A DNA stretch of 64,000 nt from JAEYKI01 sp036679405. Lineage in GTDB: Bacteria; Bacillota; Clostridia; Christensenellales; Christensenellaceae. Of the stretch, positions 41,866 through 50,189 are shown one piece after another. How positions within the stretch are numbered: the first letter of the stretch is position 1; the number at the start of each line of letters is the position of its first letter. Made by a program: the position numbers and the translations under genes. The stretch lies in assembly GCA_036679405.1 (NCBI GenBank), contig JAVBVZ010000006.1:15958-79957 (forward strand). The letters run 5' to 3'. The notes under the pieces were generated by a model that was not told the origin of the DNA, did not search any database, and saw nothing but the letters and a program-made list of their open reading frames with translations.

Positions 41866-42612
41866 TTGAAAAAAATAATCGTAGCGGACTATGGTGAGAT
41901 GAGTGATTTGTCGGGGAGAATGTTTGCAGATTTTATAAAAAACAATCCTGCTGCGAACATCTGCCTTCCGACAGGAGGATCTGTTGAAGGCACGTATGAA
42001 AAAATGTGCGAATATGCAAAAAAAGAGCATATCAGTTTTAAAGGGATATCGTCTTATAATATGGACGAATATGCAACTTTAAGCAAAGAGAACGAAAACA
42101 GCTATTACTTTTTTTTAAATAAATTTGTCTACAGCAAAACAGATATAGATATAAGTAATACATTTGCGCCCAAGGCGGACGAGGCGGATCTGCAAAAAGC
42201 ATGTGAAGAATATACCGGGCGGATAAAAAACATAAACGGATTTGATTATATCCTGCTCGGAATCGGCACGGACGGACATATTGCCTTTAATATGCCCCGC
42301 AGGGACAAATTGTTATTAGATACGCATATTGAAGACCTATCGCAGGAAGCTGTCCGGGCAAACGCAAGGTTTTTCAAAGATATAAGCGAGGTGCCAAGGC
42401 AGGCGCTGACCATTGGCGTGGGACTGATCATGCAAAGCAAAAAGATTGTTCTGGTTGCCAGCGGCAGGGCGAAGGCAAACGCCGTCGGAAGGTTTCTCAA
42501 TCATCGGGTGCTGGACCCCATGCTTCCGGCTTCTGTATTATGGATGCATTCAGATGTTACGCTTGTTTTGGACCGGGATGCTGCAAGCGAAATCAAAGAA
42601 GGGGTAAATTGA
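41866..42612 (+). CDS. Glucosamine-6-phosphate deaminase-like protein (NagB family) with altered active site
   Basis: A 248-residue NagB/6-phosphogluconolactonase-fold protein with a TTG start 8 bases after GGAGGAG. The phosphate loop LPTGGSVEGTY, the Asp in SYNMDEY and the D-x-H pair GTDGHIAFN (Asp136, His138) match E. coli NagB Asp72, Asp141 and His143. The residue equivalent to catalytic Glu148 is Met143, where NagB has FNEP. NagB opens the ring and deaminates glucosamine 6-phosphate; loss of that Glu suggests a changed substrate or reaction, for example an isomerase-type role. It lies between deoR and the GlmM-like gene, with 3 bp to the latter. Confidence 0.82.
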   Translation: MKKIIVADYGEMSDLSGRMFADFIKNNPAANICLPTGGSVEGTYEKMCEYAKKEHISFKGISSYNMDEYATLSKENENSYYFFLNKFVYSKTDIDISNTFAPKADEADLQKACEEYTGRIKNINGFDYILLGIGTDGHIAFNMPRRDKLLLDTHIEDLSQEAVRANARFFKDISEVPRQALTIGVGLIMQSKKIVLVASGRAKANAVGRFLNHRVLDPMLPASVLWMHSDVTLVLDRDAASEIKEGVN

Positions 42613-42615
42613 TAC

Positions 42616-43977
42616 TTGGGACAGCTGTTTGGAACGGATGGGGTGCGCGGGGTTGCCAATACTGAAATCAGTTGTGAGCTGGCGATGGACTTGGGGCGCG
42701 CAGCCGCAACGGTCATAGCGGAACGGACAAAACGCAGGCCCGCTGTGCTTGTTGGAAAAGATACGCGTATTTCGTCCGACATGCTTGAAGCGGCCGTAAC
42801 GGCAGGTTTATGTTCGGTTGGCGCGGATGTAATACAAGTCGGCGTGGTTCCTACTCCGGCGCTTGCCTATCTGGTTTGGCAGGGCAAGGCCGACGGCGGA
42901 ATTATGCTTTCGGCATCCCATAATCCTTATGAATTCAATGGTATAAAAATATTCGGGCCGGATGGGAAAAAGCTTACGGACGGCGAAGAGTCTGCGATAG
43001 AAGCAATGGTTCGGAGCAAAGAAGCCCCATACCCTGTATGCCGGGGAAAGGAAATCGGAAAAATTGAAGAGGATGGGGCGCTCGTTGATACATATATAGA
43101 GCACATTGCCGGTACGGCGGGAAGCGGCCTTGGTAAATATAAGGTCGTTGTGGACTGTGCGAACGGGTGCGCGGCCCAAACGGCCGAAAAATTGTTTCGC
43201 AGAATAGGAATAGAGGCAGAGATCCTGAATGCAGCATCCAACGGGATAAATATTAATGAGGGCTGCGGCTCCACCCATATTGAGCATTTGTCTGAAATCG
43301 TCTTGAAGGGCGACTATGATATCGGCATATCTTATGATGGCGACGCCGACAGATGCCTGCTGGTTGATGAAAACGGGAAAGTGCTGGATGGAGACACCAT
43401 TCTGGCCATTCTTTCGGACGATTTTAAAAGGCGGGGCAAGCTAAAAAGCAATGTCCTTGTTTGTACGGTTATGAGCAATCTCGGATTGTTTGAATATGCC
43501 GGATCCAGCGGTATCAAACTGGAAACGACCAAAGTGGGAGACCGGCATGTTCTCGCAAGGATCAATGAAAAAAATTATTCAATGGGCGGAGAGCAATCCG
43601 GCCATATTATTCTTGCCGATCATATGCCCACGGGCGACGGCCAGTTGACGTCTGTTCAAATACTGCGCGTCATGTGTGAATCGGGGAAAAAACTTTCCCG
43701 GCTGGCCGGTATGATGCGGCGTTACCCGCAGGCAATAAAAAACATCCGTGCAGATGATGCGATGAAGGCAAAAATGCAGGATGATCCTGAAATTAAACGG
43801 ATGATCATAGAGGCTGAAAAACGGTTGGGAAAGGACGGCCGGGTTTTGGTCCGTTCATCCGGTACGGAACCGTTGGTCCGTGTGATGATAGAAGGAAAAA
43901 ATGAGGAGCAGGCAGAAAGGCTGGCCTCCGGATTGGCGGACCGTTTGGAGAAGCGGCTTTTAGAGTTTGTACGCTGA
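42616..43977 (+). CDS. glmM: Phosphoglucosamine mutase (GlmM family)
   Basis: A 453-residue phosphohexomutase. The catalytic phosphoserine is Ser101 in MLSASHNPYEFNG, close to Ser102 of E. coli GlmM. The metal loop DGDADRC, the sugar loop GGEQSGH and the phosphate loop RSSGTEPLVRVM are all present. It interconverts glucosamine 6-phosphate and glucosamine 1-phosphate. The start is TTG at 42616 beginning with GQLFGTDGVRGVAN, the normal N-terminus. In most genomes glmM sits near glmS or cdaA; here it ends a sugar catabolic operon, so it could be a specialised second copy. Confidence 0.9.
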   Translation: MGQLFGTDGVRGVANTEISCELAMDLGRAAATVIAERTKRRPAVLVGKDTRISSDMLEAAVTAGLCSVGADVIQVGVVPTPALAYLVWQGKADGGIMLSASHNPYEFNGIKIFGPDGKKLTDGEESAIEAMVRSKEAPYPVCRGKEIGKIEEDGALVDTYIEHIAGTAGSGLGKYKVVVDCANGCAAQTAEKLFRRIGIEAEILNAASNGININEGCGSTHIEHLSEIVLKGDYDIGISYDGDADRCLLVDENGKVLDGDTILAILSDDFKRRGKLKSNVLVCTVMSNLGLFEYAGSSGIKLETTKVGDRHVLARINEKNYSMGGEQSGHIILADHMPTGDGQLTSVQILRVMCESGKKLSRLAGMMRRYPQAIKNIRADDAMKAKMQDDPEIKRMIIEAEKRLGKDGRVLVRSSGTEPLVRVMIEGKNEEQAERLASGLADRLEKRLLEFVR

Positions 43978-43980
43978 AAG

Positions 43981-44035
43981 AGGAAGGCCGGTCCGGCCTT
44001 CCTGATCCCGGCGCGGCTAAGGCGCGCATTTTTTA
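43981..44035 (+). terminator. Palindrome and terminator-like element after glmM
   Basis: AGGAAGGCCGG and CCGGCCTTCCT form a near-perfect palindrome (43981-44003), followed by a GC-rich stretch ending in six T residues (44030-44035). Confidence 0.65.
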
Positions 44036-44039
44036 ATGC

Positions 44040-44072
44040 AAGGCCCCCAAAAGGAATACTTTTCGGGGCCTT
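44040..44072 (-). terminator. Hairpin at end of the minus-strand URO-D operon
   Basis: AAGGCCCC (44040-44047) pairs with GGGGCCTT (44065-44072) and overlaps the stop codon of the last minus-strand gene. Confidence 0.6.
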
Positions 44073-45066
44073 AATATTTGCCGTATTCCCGGCGGGCCCG
44101 GAGCATGAGCAGATAATCTTCCAGCCGGATTTCCTTAAATACGGAATTGCAGGTGGAAAAAATATATCCGCCGCCCGGCATTCCGTTTTCAAGCGCGTAT
44201 TTTGCGGAGCGGAGGATGCCCTGCCGGTCTCCCTGCTGGAGCAGCGTGCTGTCCACATTGCCCATGAGCGCGCATCTGCCAAGGGTCTGTTTTTTTACGA
44301 CTGCGATATCCATGCCGGCAAGCGGATCGACGGAGTGTATACAATGGGGGTTGCAGTCAAGCAGCATATCCATGATGGGCGCAATATTGCCGTCCGTATG
44401 CTTAATGACAAACGCACCGGCTTTACGCAGCGCGGCGGTCTGCATTTTTAAAAACGGATAGATGAATATTTCAAACTGTGCGGGCGACAGGAACGGGCCG
44501 GTATTGAAACAGTAGTCCGAACAGTTATACATGACACCCGCCCCCGCGTCGATCATCTGCTTCATTTGGTCGACCGCCCACAGGGTGTTTTTTTTGGCGA
44601 AATCCAGCATTTCATCTTTGCGGTCGGCCAGGCTGTAGGAAAATTCAACCATGGAAGCCCCGTCCGGGATGGGGTAGGTTGCATCGATCCCCGCGGCTAC
44701 CAGTATAAAGTCGCCCGCTTCCCTGCAGATGTTTCGGATGACGTACAGTTCGTCTTCAAGCGTCTCATAATATTTTTCTCCCGGCGTATAAAGCGGCGTG
44801 GGCGTTGGGTGGACCGTGATTGCGGAATAATCCAGCTTGAGGGCGGTTTTAATATACAGGTCAATATTTTTGTTAAGGGCCTCTTTTTTTTCCCGGGCGG
44901 AAAGCGTGCGAAATCTTTGGCCCAGCACAAGATCTTCGCCCAGCAACTGGCGGGTGAGTTCAAAATCTATTTCCATGGTGGGAACCATGTCCGGGGTCCC
45001 GCCCTGAAGAGCGGTGACCGCACGCTGTTTGGGAGTCATCAATTTAAGTTTACCTTCCCTGGTCAT
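44071..45066 (-). CDS. Uroporphyrinogen decarboxylase-fold protein (URO-D family), member 1
   Basis: A 331-residue URO-D-fold protein, a family that also includes methyl-corrinoid:CoM methyltransferases. True heme-pathway HemE motifs are not seen. The central block FVIKHTDGNIAPIMDMLLD, then LAGMDIAVVKK and LMGNVDSTLL, and the late GYIFSTCNSVFKEI give a His and a Cys at the places that bind zinc in MtaA-like enzymes, though the H-x-C pair is H-x-D here. It is the last of five genes with 4-bp overlaps. No corrinoid protein is encoded nearby, so the reaction is unknown. Confidence 0.8.
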   Translation of the reverse strand: MTREGKLKLMTPKQRAVTALQGGTPDMVPTMEIDFELTRQLLGEDLVLGQRFRTLSAREKKEALNKNIDLYIKTALKLDYSAITVHPTPTPLYTPGEKYYETLEDELYVIRNICREAGDFILVAAGIDATYPIPDGASMVEFSYSLADRKDEMLDFAKKNTLWAVDQMKQMIDAGAGVMYNCSDYCFNTGPFLSPAQFEIFIYPFLKMQTAALRKAGAFVIKHTDGNIAPIMDMLLDCNPHCIHSVDPLAGMDIAVVKKQTLGRCALMGNVDSTLLQQGDRQGILRSAKYALENGMPGGGYIFSTCNSVFKEIRLEDYLLMLRARREYGKY

Positions 45067-46172
45067 TTTTTTGCTTCTTCGATCATTGCATAAATATTTT
45101 CCAAAGGCGTTTCGCCGCCCACCTGGTCTCCGCTGCCGATGATATACCGGTTGCTGGCGCAGAACGCTTCCTTGATTTCCCGAACCTCCGAACGGACTTT
45201 TGCCGGGCTCCCAAAAATCAGCGTTTCCACAGTATGTACGTTCCCGTTGAACGTTACTTTGTTACCGAGGAGATCCCGCACCTTTTTTAAACCGGCAATT
45301 CCTTCGATATCGCCTCCGGACGGACGCTCGAACGGGCAAACGGCGTCAATCCCCATTTCAACGAAATCCTGAACCGATTCTATGGATTTGCCGTGGAAAT
45401 GGATATGCAAAAGTTTGCCCCGGCTGTGGATTTTCTCCGCCATTGCGCGGATATACGGTTTATCCCATCTGCACCACATATTCCGGCCGATCAGCGAATT
45501 GCAGGAGTAACTGCATCCAATCATAAAACTTTCAAAAGAGGTGTTTTCGGACAGTATATCAACCAGGCGCAGCTGATATTCAATATATTTTTTCCGGTAG
45601 CCTTCCAAAACGGCCGGATCTTCGTCCATAAAATACAGCACGGCTTTTTCAAAGCCGAGGAGCCCGGCAAAAAAATCAAAAAAAGGCAGGCCGCACCAGG
45701 CTTCTAAAAGAAAGCTGTCCCCGGTAAGCGCATGCTCGCGTTCCATATCCGGGCAGCTAAATTCGTTTTCCATATCAAGAAGCATATCTATGATCCGGGG
45801 GAGCTCTTTTTCGTTTTGTACAAGAGGCTGCGTGACCCAGGAGGGCTCCTCGTTGGAATACATCTTTTTGGAGGTATATATATTCCCCTTATAATTGTAT
45901 TCGGAAGTTTCTTCATATCCGTTTAAGCTGCGCCGGACCACAAGGTTTTGGTTTCGGACCAGAGGAAAAGAGAGGCCCCAGCCTTCGCATTCAAATTTTT
46001 CAAATACGTATTTAAGGCTTTGCCAGAAGGGAATTTCCCGCTCAAATTCTATCATGGGAACCCCAAGGATCCTGGCGGGAAAATATGTCCAGAATTCAGG
46101 CGCGACCGGCGGCCTGTCGCTCGCAAGTCCCCGGTAGGCGTTCAGCATCCGGGATTTCGGCGTATGGTTCAT
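45063..46172 (-). CDS. Uroporphyrinogen decarboxylase-fold protein (URO-D family), member 2
   Basis: A 369-residue URO-D-fold protein, longer than its neighbours. KLLHIHFHGKSIESVQDFVE stands where the others have the His-Asp-Gly-Asn block, giving an H-x-H pair. It continues with CPFERPSGGDIEGI and FNGNVHTVETL. The C-terminal block reads GSGDQVGGETPLENI, without the Cys of members 1 and 3, so a zinc site like that of corrinoid methyltransferases is unlikely. It overlaps both neighbours by 4 bp (ATGA), so expression is tightly coupled. The function is unknown. Confidence 0.78.
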   Translation of the reverse strand: MNHTPKSRMLNAYRGLASDRPPVAPEFWTYFPARILGVPMIEFEREIPFWQSLKYVFEKFECEGWGLSFPLVRNQNLVVRRSLNGYEETSEYNYKGNIYTSKKMYSNEEPSWVTQPLVQNEKELPRIIDMLLDMENEFSCPDMEREHALTGDSFLLEAWCGLPFFDFFAGLLGFEKAVLYFMDEDPAVLEGYRKKYIEYQLRLVDILSENTSFESFMIGCSYSCNSLIGRNMWCRWDKPYIRAMAEKIHSRGKLLHIHFHGKSIESVQDFVEMGIDAVCPFERPSGGDIEGIAGLKKVRDLLGNKVTFNGNVHTVETLIFGSPAKVRSEVREIKEAFCASNRYIIGSGDQVGGETPLENIYAMIEEAKK

Positions 46173-47206
46173 AGCGTGACCTCCTCTGCGGCGCGCATCA
46201 TGGCCAGCACGTTTTCAGGCGGGATGGAAGCGGTCATGGTATTGCAGGTAGAAAGGATCAATCCCCCGTCCTGCCCCGCGGCAAGGAGCGTTTGGTGCAC
46301 GGCGTCTTCTACCTCCCGGGGTGTGCCGAAACACATTGTATGGTCAAGATCAATATTGCCCCACAAACACAACTTTTCGCCCACACGTTTTTTAACGTCG
46401 GCGATATCCATGCCTGCCGAAGGCTGCAAACTTTGAAGACCGTCAAAACCGCATTCCACGTATTTTTCCAGCACAGTGTTGATATTTCCGTCCGAATGCG
46501 CGAACACCGGAACGTTTTTATACTTTTTGATTTGGGCGACCGATGTACGGTAAAAGGGAAACACCAGCTCGTCCATGATACGGGGAGGCAAAAATACACC
46601 CGAATTAAATGCAATGTCGTCCGCAAAGAAAATGGCGTCCGCGCCGTTGTCTATAAAAAGCCTGGCTTTTTCGATTTCGTATTCCATCACTTTTTCGGCC
46701 ATTGCAATCAGATTGGATGTGTGGGTCAGAGAATACACCATAAAGTCTTCCATATCAAACATTTCGTCCAGCATGGAGACCGGCCCGCCGATCTGGCCAA
46801 ATACGAACAGATCGCTTTGCGTTGCGTATTTTCGGACCAGCGAGGGATCTACCTTTGAAATATCCGGTTTGCGGTAGGCGCGGGCGTCGGCGATGTCGCT
46901 GACCGGCGGTTTGGTGACATGCTTGCTTGCGCTTACAATATATTCATAGCCGTAATTGGAACGGTAGATCCTGCGGCCCCCGGCATCCAGGCCCAACGCT
47001 TCAAAGGGCCAGTCGCCTACGTTAACAAGATCCATGCCCAAAAAGTTTCGCGTTTCAAGGTCGCGCTCAAAATGCTGGTAATCATTTGGGTAGTTTTTTT
47101 GAAGAAGTTTGTTGCTCAGGGTCCCGTCGATCCAGGTTTCGCCTTTGGGGACCCGGTCGGCTTTTTTGTGCCGGATTGCGGACCAAACCCGTTCTTTGTG
47201 ATTCAT
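46169..47206 (-). CDS. Uroporphyrinogen decarboxylase-fold protein (URO-D family), member 3
   Basis: A 345-residue URO-D-fold protein. Blocks ADDIAFNSGVFLPPRIMDEL, VFAHSDGNINTVLEKYVECG, AGMDIADVKKRVG, CLWGNIDLDHT and LILSTCNTMTASIPPENV align with member 1. The start at 47206 overlaps the SGNH gene stop (ATGA) and uses its GGAG. A longer frame to 47314 is a shadow over that gene. With member 1 it shares the His plus late Cys pattern. It is a likely paralogue pair acting on related substrates. Confidence 0.8.
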   Translation of the reverse strand: MNHKERVWSAIRHKKADRVPKGETWIDGTLSNKLLQKNYPNDYQHFERDLETRNFLGMDLVNVGDWPFEALGLDAGGRRIYRSNYGYEYIVSASKHVTKPPVSDIADARAYRKPDISKVDPSLVRKYATQSDLFVFGQIGGPVSMLDEMFDMEDFMVYSLTHTSNLIAMAEKVMEYEIEKARLFIDNGADAIFFADDIAFNSGVFLPPRIMDELVFPFYRTSVAQIKKYKNVPVFAHSDGNINTVLEKYVECGFDGLQSLQPSAGMDIADVKKRVGEKLCLWGNIDLDHTMCFGTPREVEDAVHQTLLAAGQDGGLILSTCNTMTASIPPENVLAMMRAAEEVTL

Positions 47207-47880
47207 TTTAAATACTCCATTAATATTTTTGCCATTGCATCGTAGCATGCGGCGTTCGGGTGGATGCCGTCCTCCGTATATCCGGGGAGGAGGGTCCGGC
47301 CGTCCGGGGCGCAAAGCCCCGCATGGTAATCAATATAGGCCAAGCGGTTTTGGCATGCGCTTTCCCGCAGGAAACTGTTCATTGCGAAGGTCATTTTAAA
47401 CCTTGTCTGTTTGTCAAAAGGAGGCGCAATATCCGAAGGGATGATGGAACAAAGGATAAGAGGGATGGCGGCCTTTTTACATTTTTGGATGATCCCCAGG
47501 ATATTTGCTTTGTAATTTTCAAAAACTTCCTGGACGGGCCGCCCTTTTTTTCGCCACCAGTGGTCGTATTCGGTCTGCGTGATATCGTTTGTGCCGATCA
47601 TCAGAAAGCACTTTTCAGGACGGAGCTGAATGCAGTCTGCGTCCACGCGGCGGAGCAGGTAGGTTGAATCATCTCCGCCGATGGCCCGGTTTACAATGAA
47701 AAGCTTGTTTCCAACGTATGCGGGGATATCCCAAAGCTGCGTAATGCTGTCGCCTATAAAAAGGGCGTTGATTTTTTTGTGCAAAAACAAAAGCTGCTCA
47801 TTGCCGAAATCAAAGTCCATGCGCCGGTTGTCTGCGTGGACCGTTTTGCCGAAAAGTCCGGGTTTGATCAAATCTTGCAT
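47203..47880 (-). CDS. SGNH/GDSL-family hydrolase (esterase)
   Basis: A 225-residue protein with all four SGNH blocks: FIGDSITQLW (catalytic Ser), the Gly of NRAIGGDDS, MIGTNDITQ (Asn) and DGIHPNA (Asp and His). There is no signal peptide, so it acts inside the cell. Members of this family remove acetyl or other acyl groups from sugars. It is embedded between URO-D-fold genes and overlaps member 3 by 4 bp, so it probably belongs to the same pathway. Confidence 0.88.
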   Translation of the reverse strand: MQDLIKPGLFGKTVHADNRRMDFDFGNEQLLFLHKKINALFIGDSITQLWDIPAYVGNKLFIVNRAIGGDDSTYLLRRVDADCIQLRPEKCFLMIGTNDITQTEYDHWWRKKGRPVQEVFENYKANILGIIQKCKKAAIPLILCSIIPSDIAPPFDKQTRFKMTFAMNSFLRESACQNRLAYIDYHAGLCAPDGRTLLPGYTEDGIHPNAACYDAMAKILMEYLK

Positions 47881-47896
47881 GCCTTCACCTACTCAC

Positions 47897-48919
47897 CTAC
47901 AAATATTTTTCAAGTTGATTCATATGCTCCGGCGTAGCGTCAAAAAGGGATAAAAGAAGCCCTTTTGCACCGACGCGCTTAACCAGAGGGGCAACCTCTT
48001 CCGCCCGGCAGAACAGCTGCACCGACCGGCCGCTTGCCAGAATCTTTTCCACCAGGGGATACCAGGGCGCTATATCCAAATGGCCTGCGCCGGGCACCCA
48101 CTGGATGGCGCGAAGATTTTGTATGCTCAATATGGAATCAAGATGTTTGAGCGCGGCCGGGCCGTCTAGGTGATACAGCGGATAATCCAGGCTGTTGATG
48201 CATTTTTTTATATAAGGAAGGCAAAAATCGTCGTAAAAATCTTTGGACAGCATAAAAGAGATATCATCCTGAACGGGAAAAGTGCTGCCCGGCGCCCAGA
48301 TGCCCGCCCAGCTCGCCATGCCTTCCTGATGAGCGGATATCAGAGTATAGAGGCTCTCTTTTTCACGGATCCAGATATCGCAGACTGCGGAGAGGCAGGC
48401 GTGCGTATCGCAGGGACGATCTATCATTTCCATCAGAAGGTTTTGCTCTCCCATCATGCTGCCCAGCGTGTCACATATGCCGCCTAGCGCATAAAACGTT
48501 GTGCTGACCGAACTGTCGCATGCCGACAGTTCGGTCAGGGCGTGCATATTGCGGTACCACAAAGACTGTTTGCGGATGCGTATTTCCTCCGGCTGCGGGA
48601 GCGAATCGAATACGGGGGAAGGCCATACGGTGTCCGGGCTCATCGGGCGCATGGGGCAGCCCAGCGCGCCCGCCATTGCGCTGGACCCAAAATCCACGTA
48701 ATGGTGCGGGATCGCGCAGCCGTAATAAGCCGCCTTGGAACAGCGCTTTTTAAAAAGCCCGAAACGGACCGCGTTGCTGTTCCAGTATGCTTCCAGGTCT
48801 GAAACCGGCGGCAAAGGGGAAGAATATGACGTGCCCAGGATCACGGGGTCTGCCTGCCGCCCGTTATGCCACCAAGCATGAAGAAGCGCTTTTGTTTTTG
48901 CATTCAGGTTCTGAAACAT
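47897..48919 (-). CDS. Uroporphyrinogen decarboxylase-fold protein, member 4 (divergent)
   Basis: A 340-residue protein, first gene of the minus-strand operon. Similarity to the URO-D fold is weaker: CLPYIKKCINSLDYPLYHLDGPAALKHLD corresponds to the substrate-site strand, and IQWVPGAGHLDIAPWYPLVEKI to the following one. The N-terminal part has unusual HHYVDFGSSAMAGALG. The H-x-C zinc pattern is missing. The start follows AAGGAGC. I would treat the family call as probable; the function is unknown. Confidence 0.65.
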   Translation of the reverse strand: MFQNLNAKTKALLHAWWHNGRQADPVILGTSYSSPLPPVSDLEAYWNSNAVRFGLFKKRCSKAAYYGCAIPHHYVDFGSSAMAGALGCPMRPMSPDTVWPSPVFDSLPQPEEIRIRKQSLWYRNMHALTELSACDSSVSTTFYALGGICDTLGSMMGEQNLLMEMIDRPCDTHACLSAVCDIWIREKESLYTLISAHQEGMASWAGIWAPGSTFPVQDDISFMLSKDFYDDFCLPYIKKCINSLDYPLYHLDGPAALKHLDSILSIQNLRAIQWVPGAGHLDIAPWYPLVEKILASGRSVQLFCRAEEVAPLVKRVGAKGLLLSLFDATPEHMNQLEKYL

Positions 48920-49155
48920 AAGGGCGATTGCTCCTTGTTTTCTGTTATATCAAAAATTCTAAAGCAGATCACCCTCCGGGACAATTCAAAAAATTATAGA
49001 TATATATTCAAAAAATGCAGATGCGTCTTTGGATTGTAAGGGCAGTTATAAAAACAGGACGATTTCTACAATATTTGAAATTGAACGCATCAGATGGAAA
49101 GACATAGAATAAACATGTTCAATTTTTTATTATATCTGGAAATGGAGAGTGCAGT
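48920..49155 (+). promoter_or_regulatory. Divergent promoter region between URO-D operon and dehydrogenase operon
   Basis: 236 bp without a gene. A possible plus-strand promoter is TTGAAC (49081-49086) with TAGAAT (49105-49110), 18 bp apart. The regulator is not evident. Confidence 0.4.
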
Positions 49156-50175
49156 ATGAAAGCAGCTTATATTAAGGCGCCGTTTGAATTTTCCGTAAAG
49201 GAAACAGCGCTTCGCGAGATCAAAGAAACAGAGATTGTGGTAGATGTGAAAGCCTGTGGGGTGTGCGGCCACGATCTGATCATGGCGCGGTACGGCGCCG
49301 CGGAAGAACAGCAATTCGGGCATGAAGTCGCAGGGGTTGTATCCAGGACCGGCAGGCTGGTCCAAAACGTTTCTGTCGGGGACAAAGTTGTCCTGGAAAG
49401 CGGAACGTTCGACCGGTTTTCGGACAATGCAAGGAACGGCAGGGTGGATCTTGACAACAAAGGGCCTAATTTTTGGATAAAAGACGACGACAATATGGGC
49501 TTTGCGGAACAAATGATTGCCCCCTGCGAATGTGCGGTCAAGTTTGACGGCCTTGATTTTGACGAGGCCAGCCTGGTGGAGCCGCTGAGTGTGGCGCTGG
49601 ACCTGCTGAAGACGGCCGATATAAAGATTATGAACGACGTCCTGGTAATCGGCCTGGGGCCTATCGGACTGATGGCCGCAAAAATGGCCAGGGAATGCGG
49701 CGCAAGGAAAGTGTACGGGGCCGAGTTTTCGGCCTGCGGGGCCAGGATTAAAGCTGCGGAAAAGTGGGGCCTTGACCATGTGATTCTGACCGACCGGGAG
49801 AAAATAGGCGATTTTATTTTTGATAAAGGCGGGGTGGACCGCGTTTTAGTCACCGCGCCGCCAAGAGTCATCCCGGAGGCCCTTGGGGTATGCAATGTAG
49901 GCGGCATCCTTGCCTTTCTGGGCATTGAATACGGAGAAAAAGGCCTTTTCACCGTGGATTCCAATATGATTCATTTTAATAAACTGCAGATAAGAGCTTC
50001 CCATGCGTCTCCCGCGCTCTACTATCCCGAATGCATTGAAATCATAAAAAGCGGTATGGTGCCCGCCGCCGACCTGATTACAAGCAGGTTTGGGATCGAC
50101 GATCTTAGAAAATCGGTGCTTGCGTTTGAGCAGGACAAGGAGAATTCCATAAAAGCGGTTATGGTAAACGAATAA
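49156..50175 (+). CDS. Zinc-dependent medium-chain dehydrogenase (sorbitol/threonine dehydrogenase-like)
   Basis: A 339-residue MDR enzyme. Catalytic zinc ligands are Cys37 (ACGVCGHD) and the His-Glu of FGHEV (His56, Glu57). The Rossmann motif is VLVIGLGPIGLMAA. The four-Cys structural zinc lobe of classical members is absent, replaced by a segment around residues 92-110 (FDRFSDNARNGR). Such enzymes oxidise sugar alcohols or hydroxyls of sugars with NAD+. The start follows GGAGAG. It heads an operon of dehydrogenase, Gfo/Idh/MocA protein, PfkB kinase and mannosidase. Confidence 0.88.
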   Translation: MKAAYIKAPFEFSVKETALREIKETEIVVDVKACGVCGHDLIMARYGAAEEQQFGHEVAGVVSRTGRLVQNVSVGDKVVLESGTFDRFSDNARNGRVDLDNKGPNFWIKDDDNMGFAEQMIAPCECAVKFDGLDFDEASLVEPLSVALDLLKTADIKIMNDVLVIGLGPIGLMAAKMARECGARKVYGAEFSACGARIKAAEKWGLDHVILTDREKIGDFIFDKGGVDRVLVTAPPRVIPEALGVCNVGGILAFLGIEYGEKGLFTVDSNMIHFNKLQIRASHASPALYYPECIEIIKSGMVPAADLITSRFGIDDLRKSVLAFEQDKENSIKAVMVNE

Positions 50176-50189
50176 GGAAAGGGAGAAAA

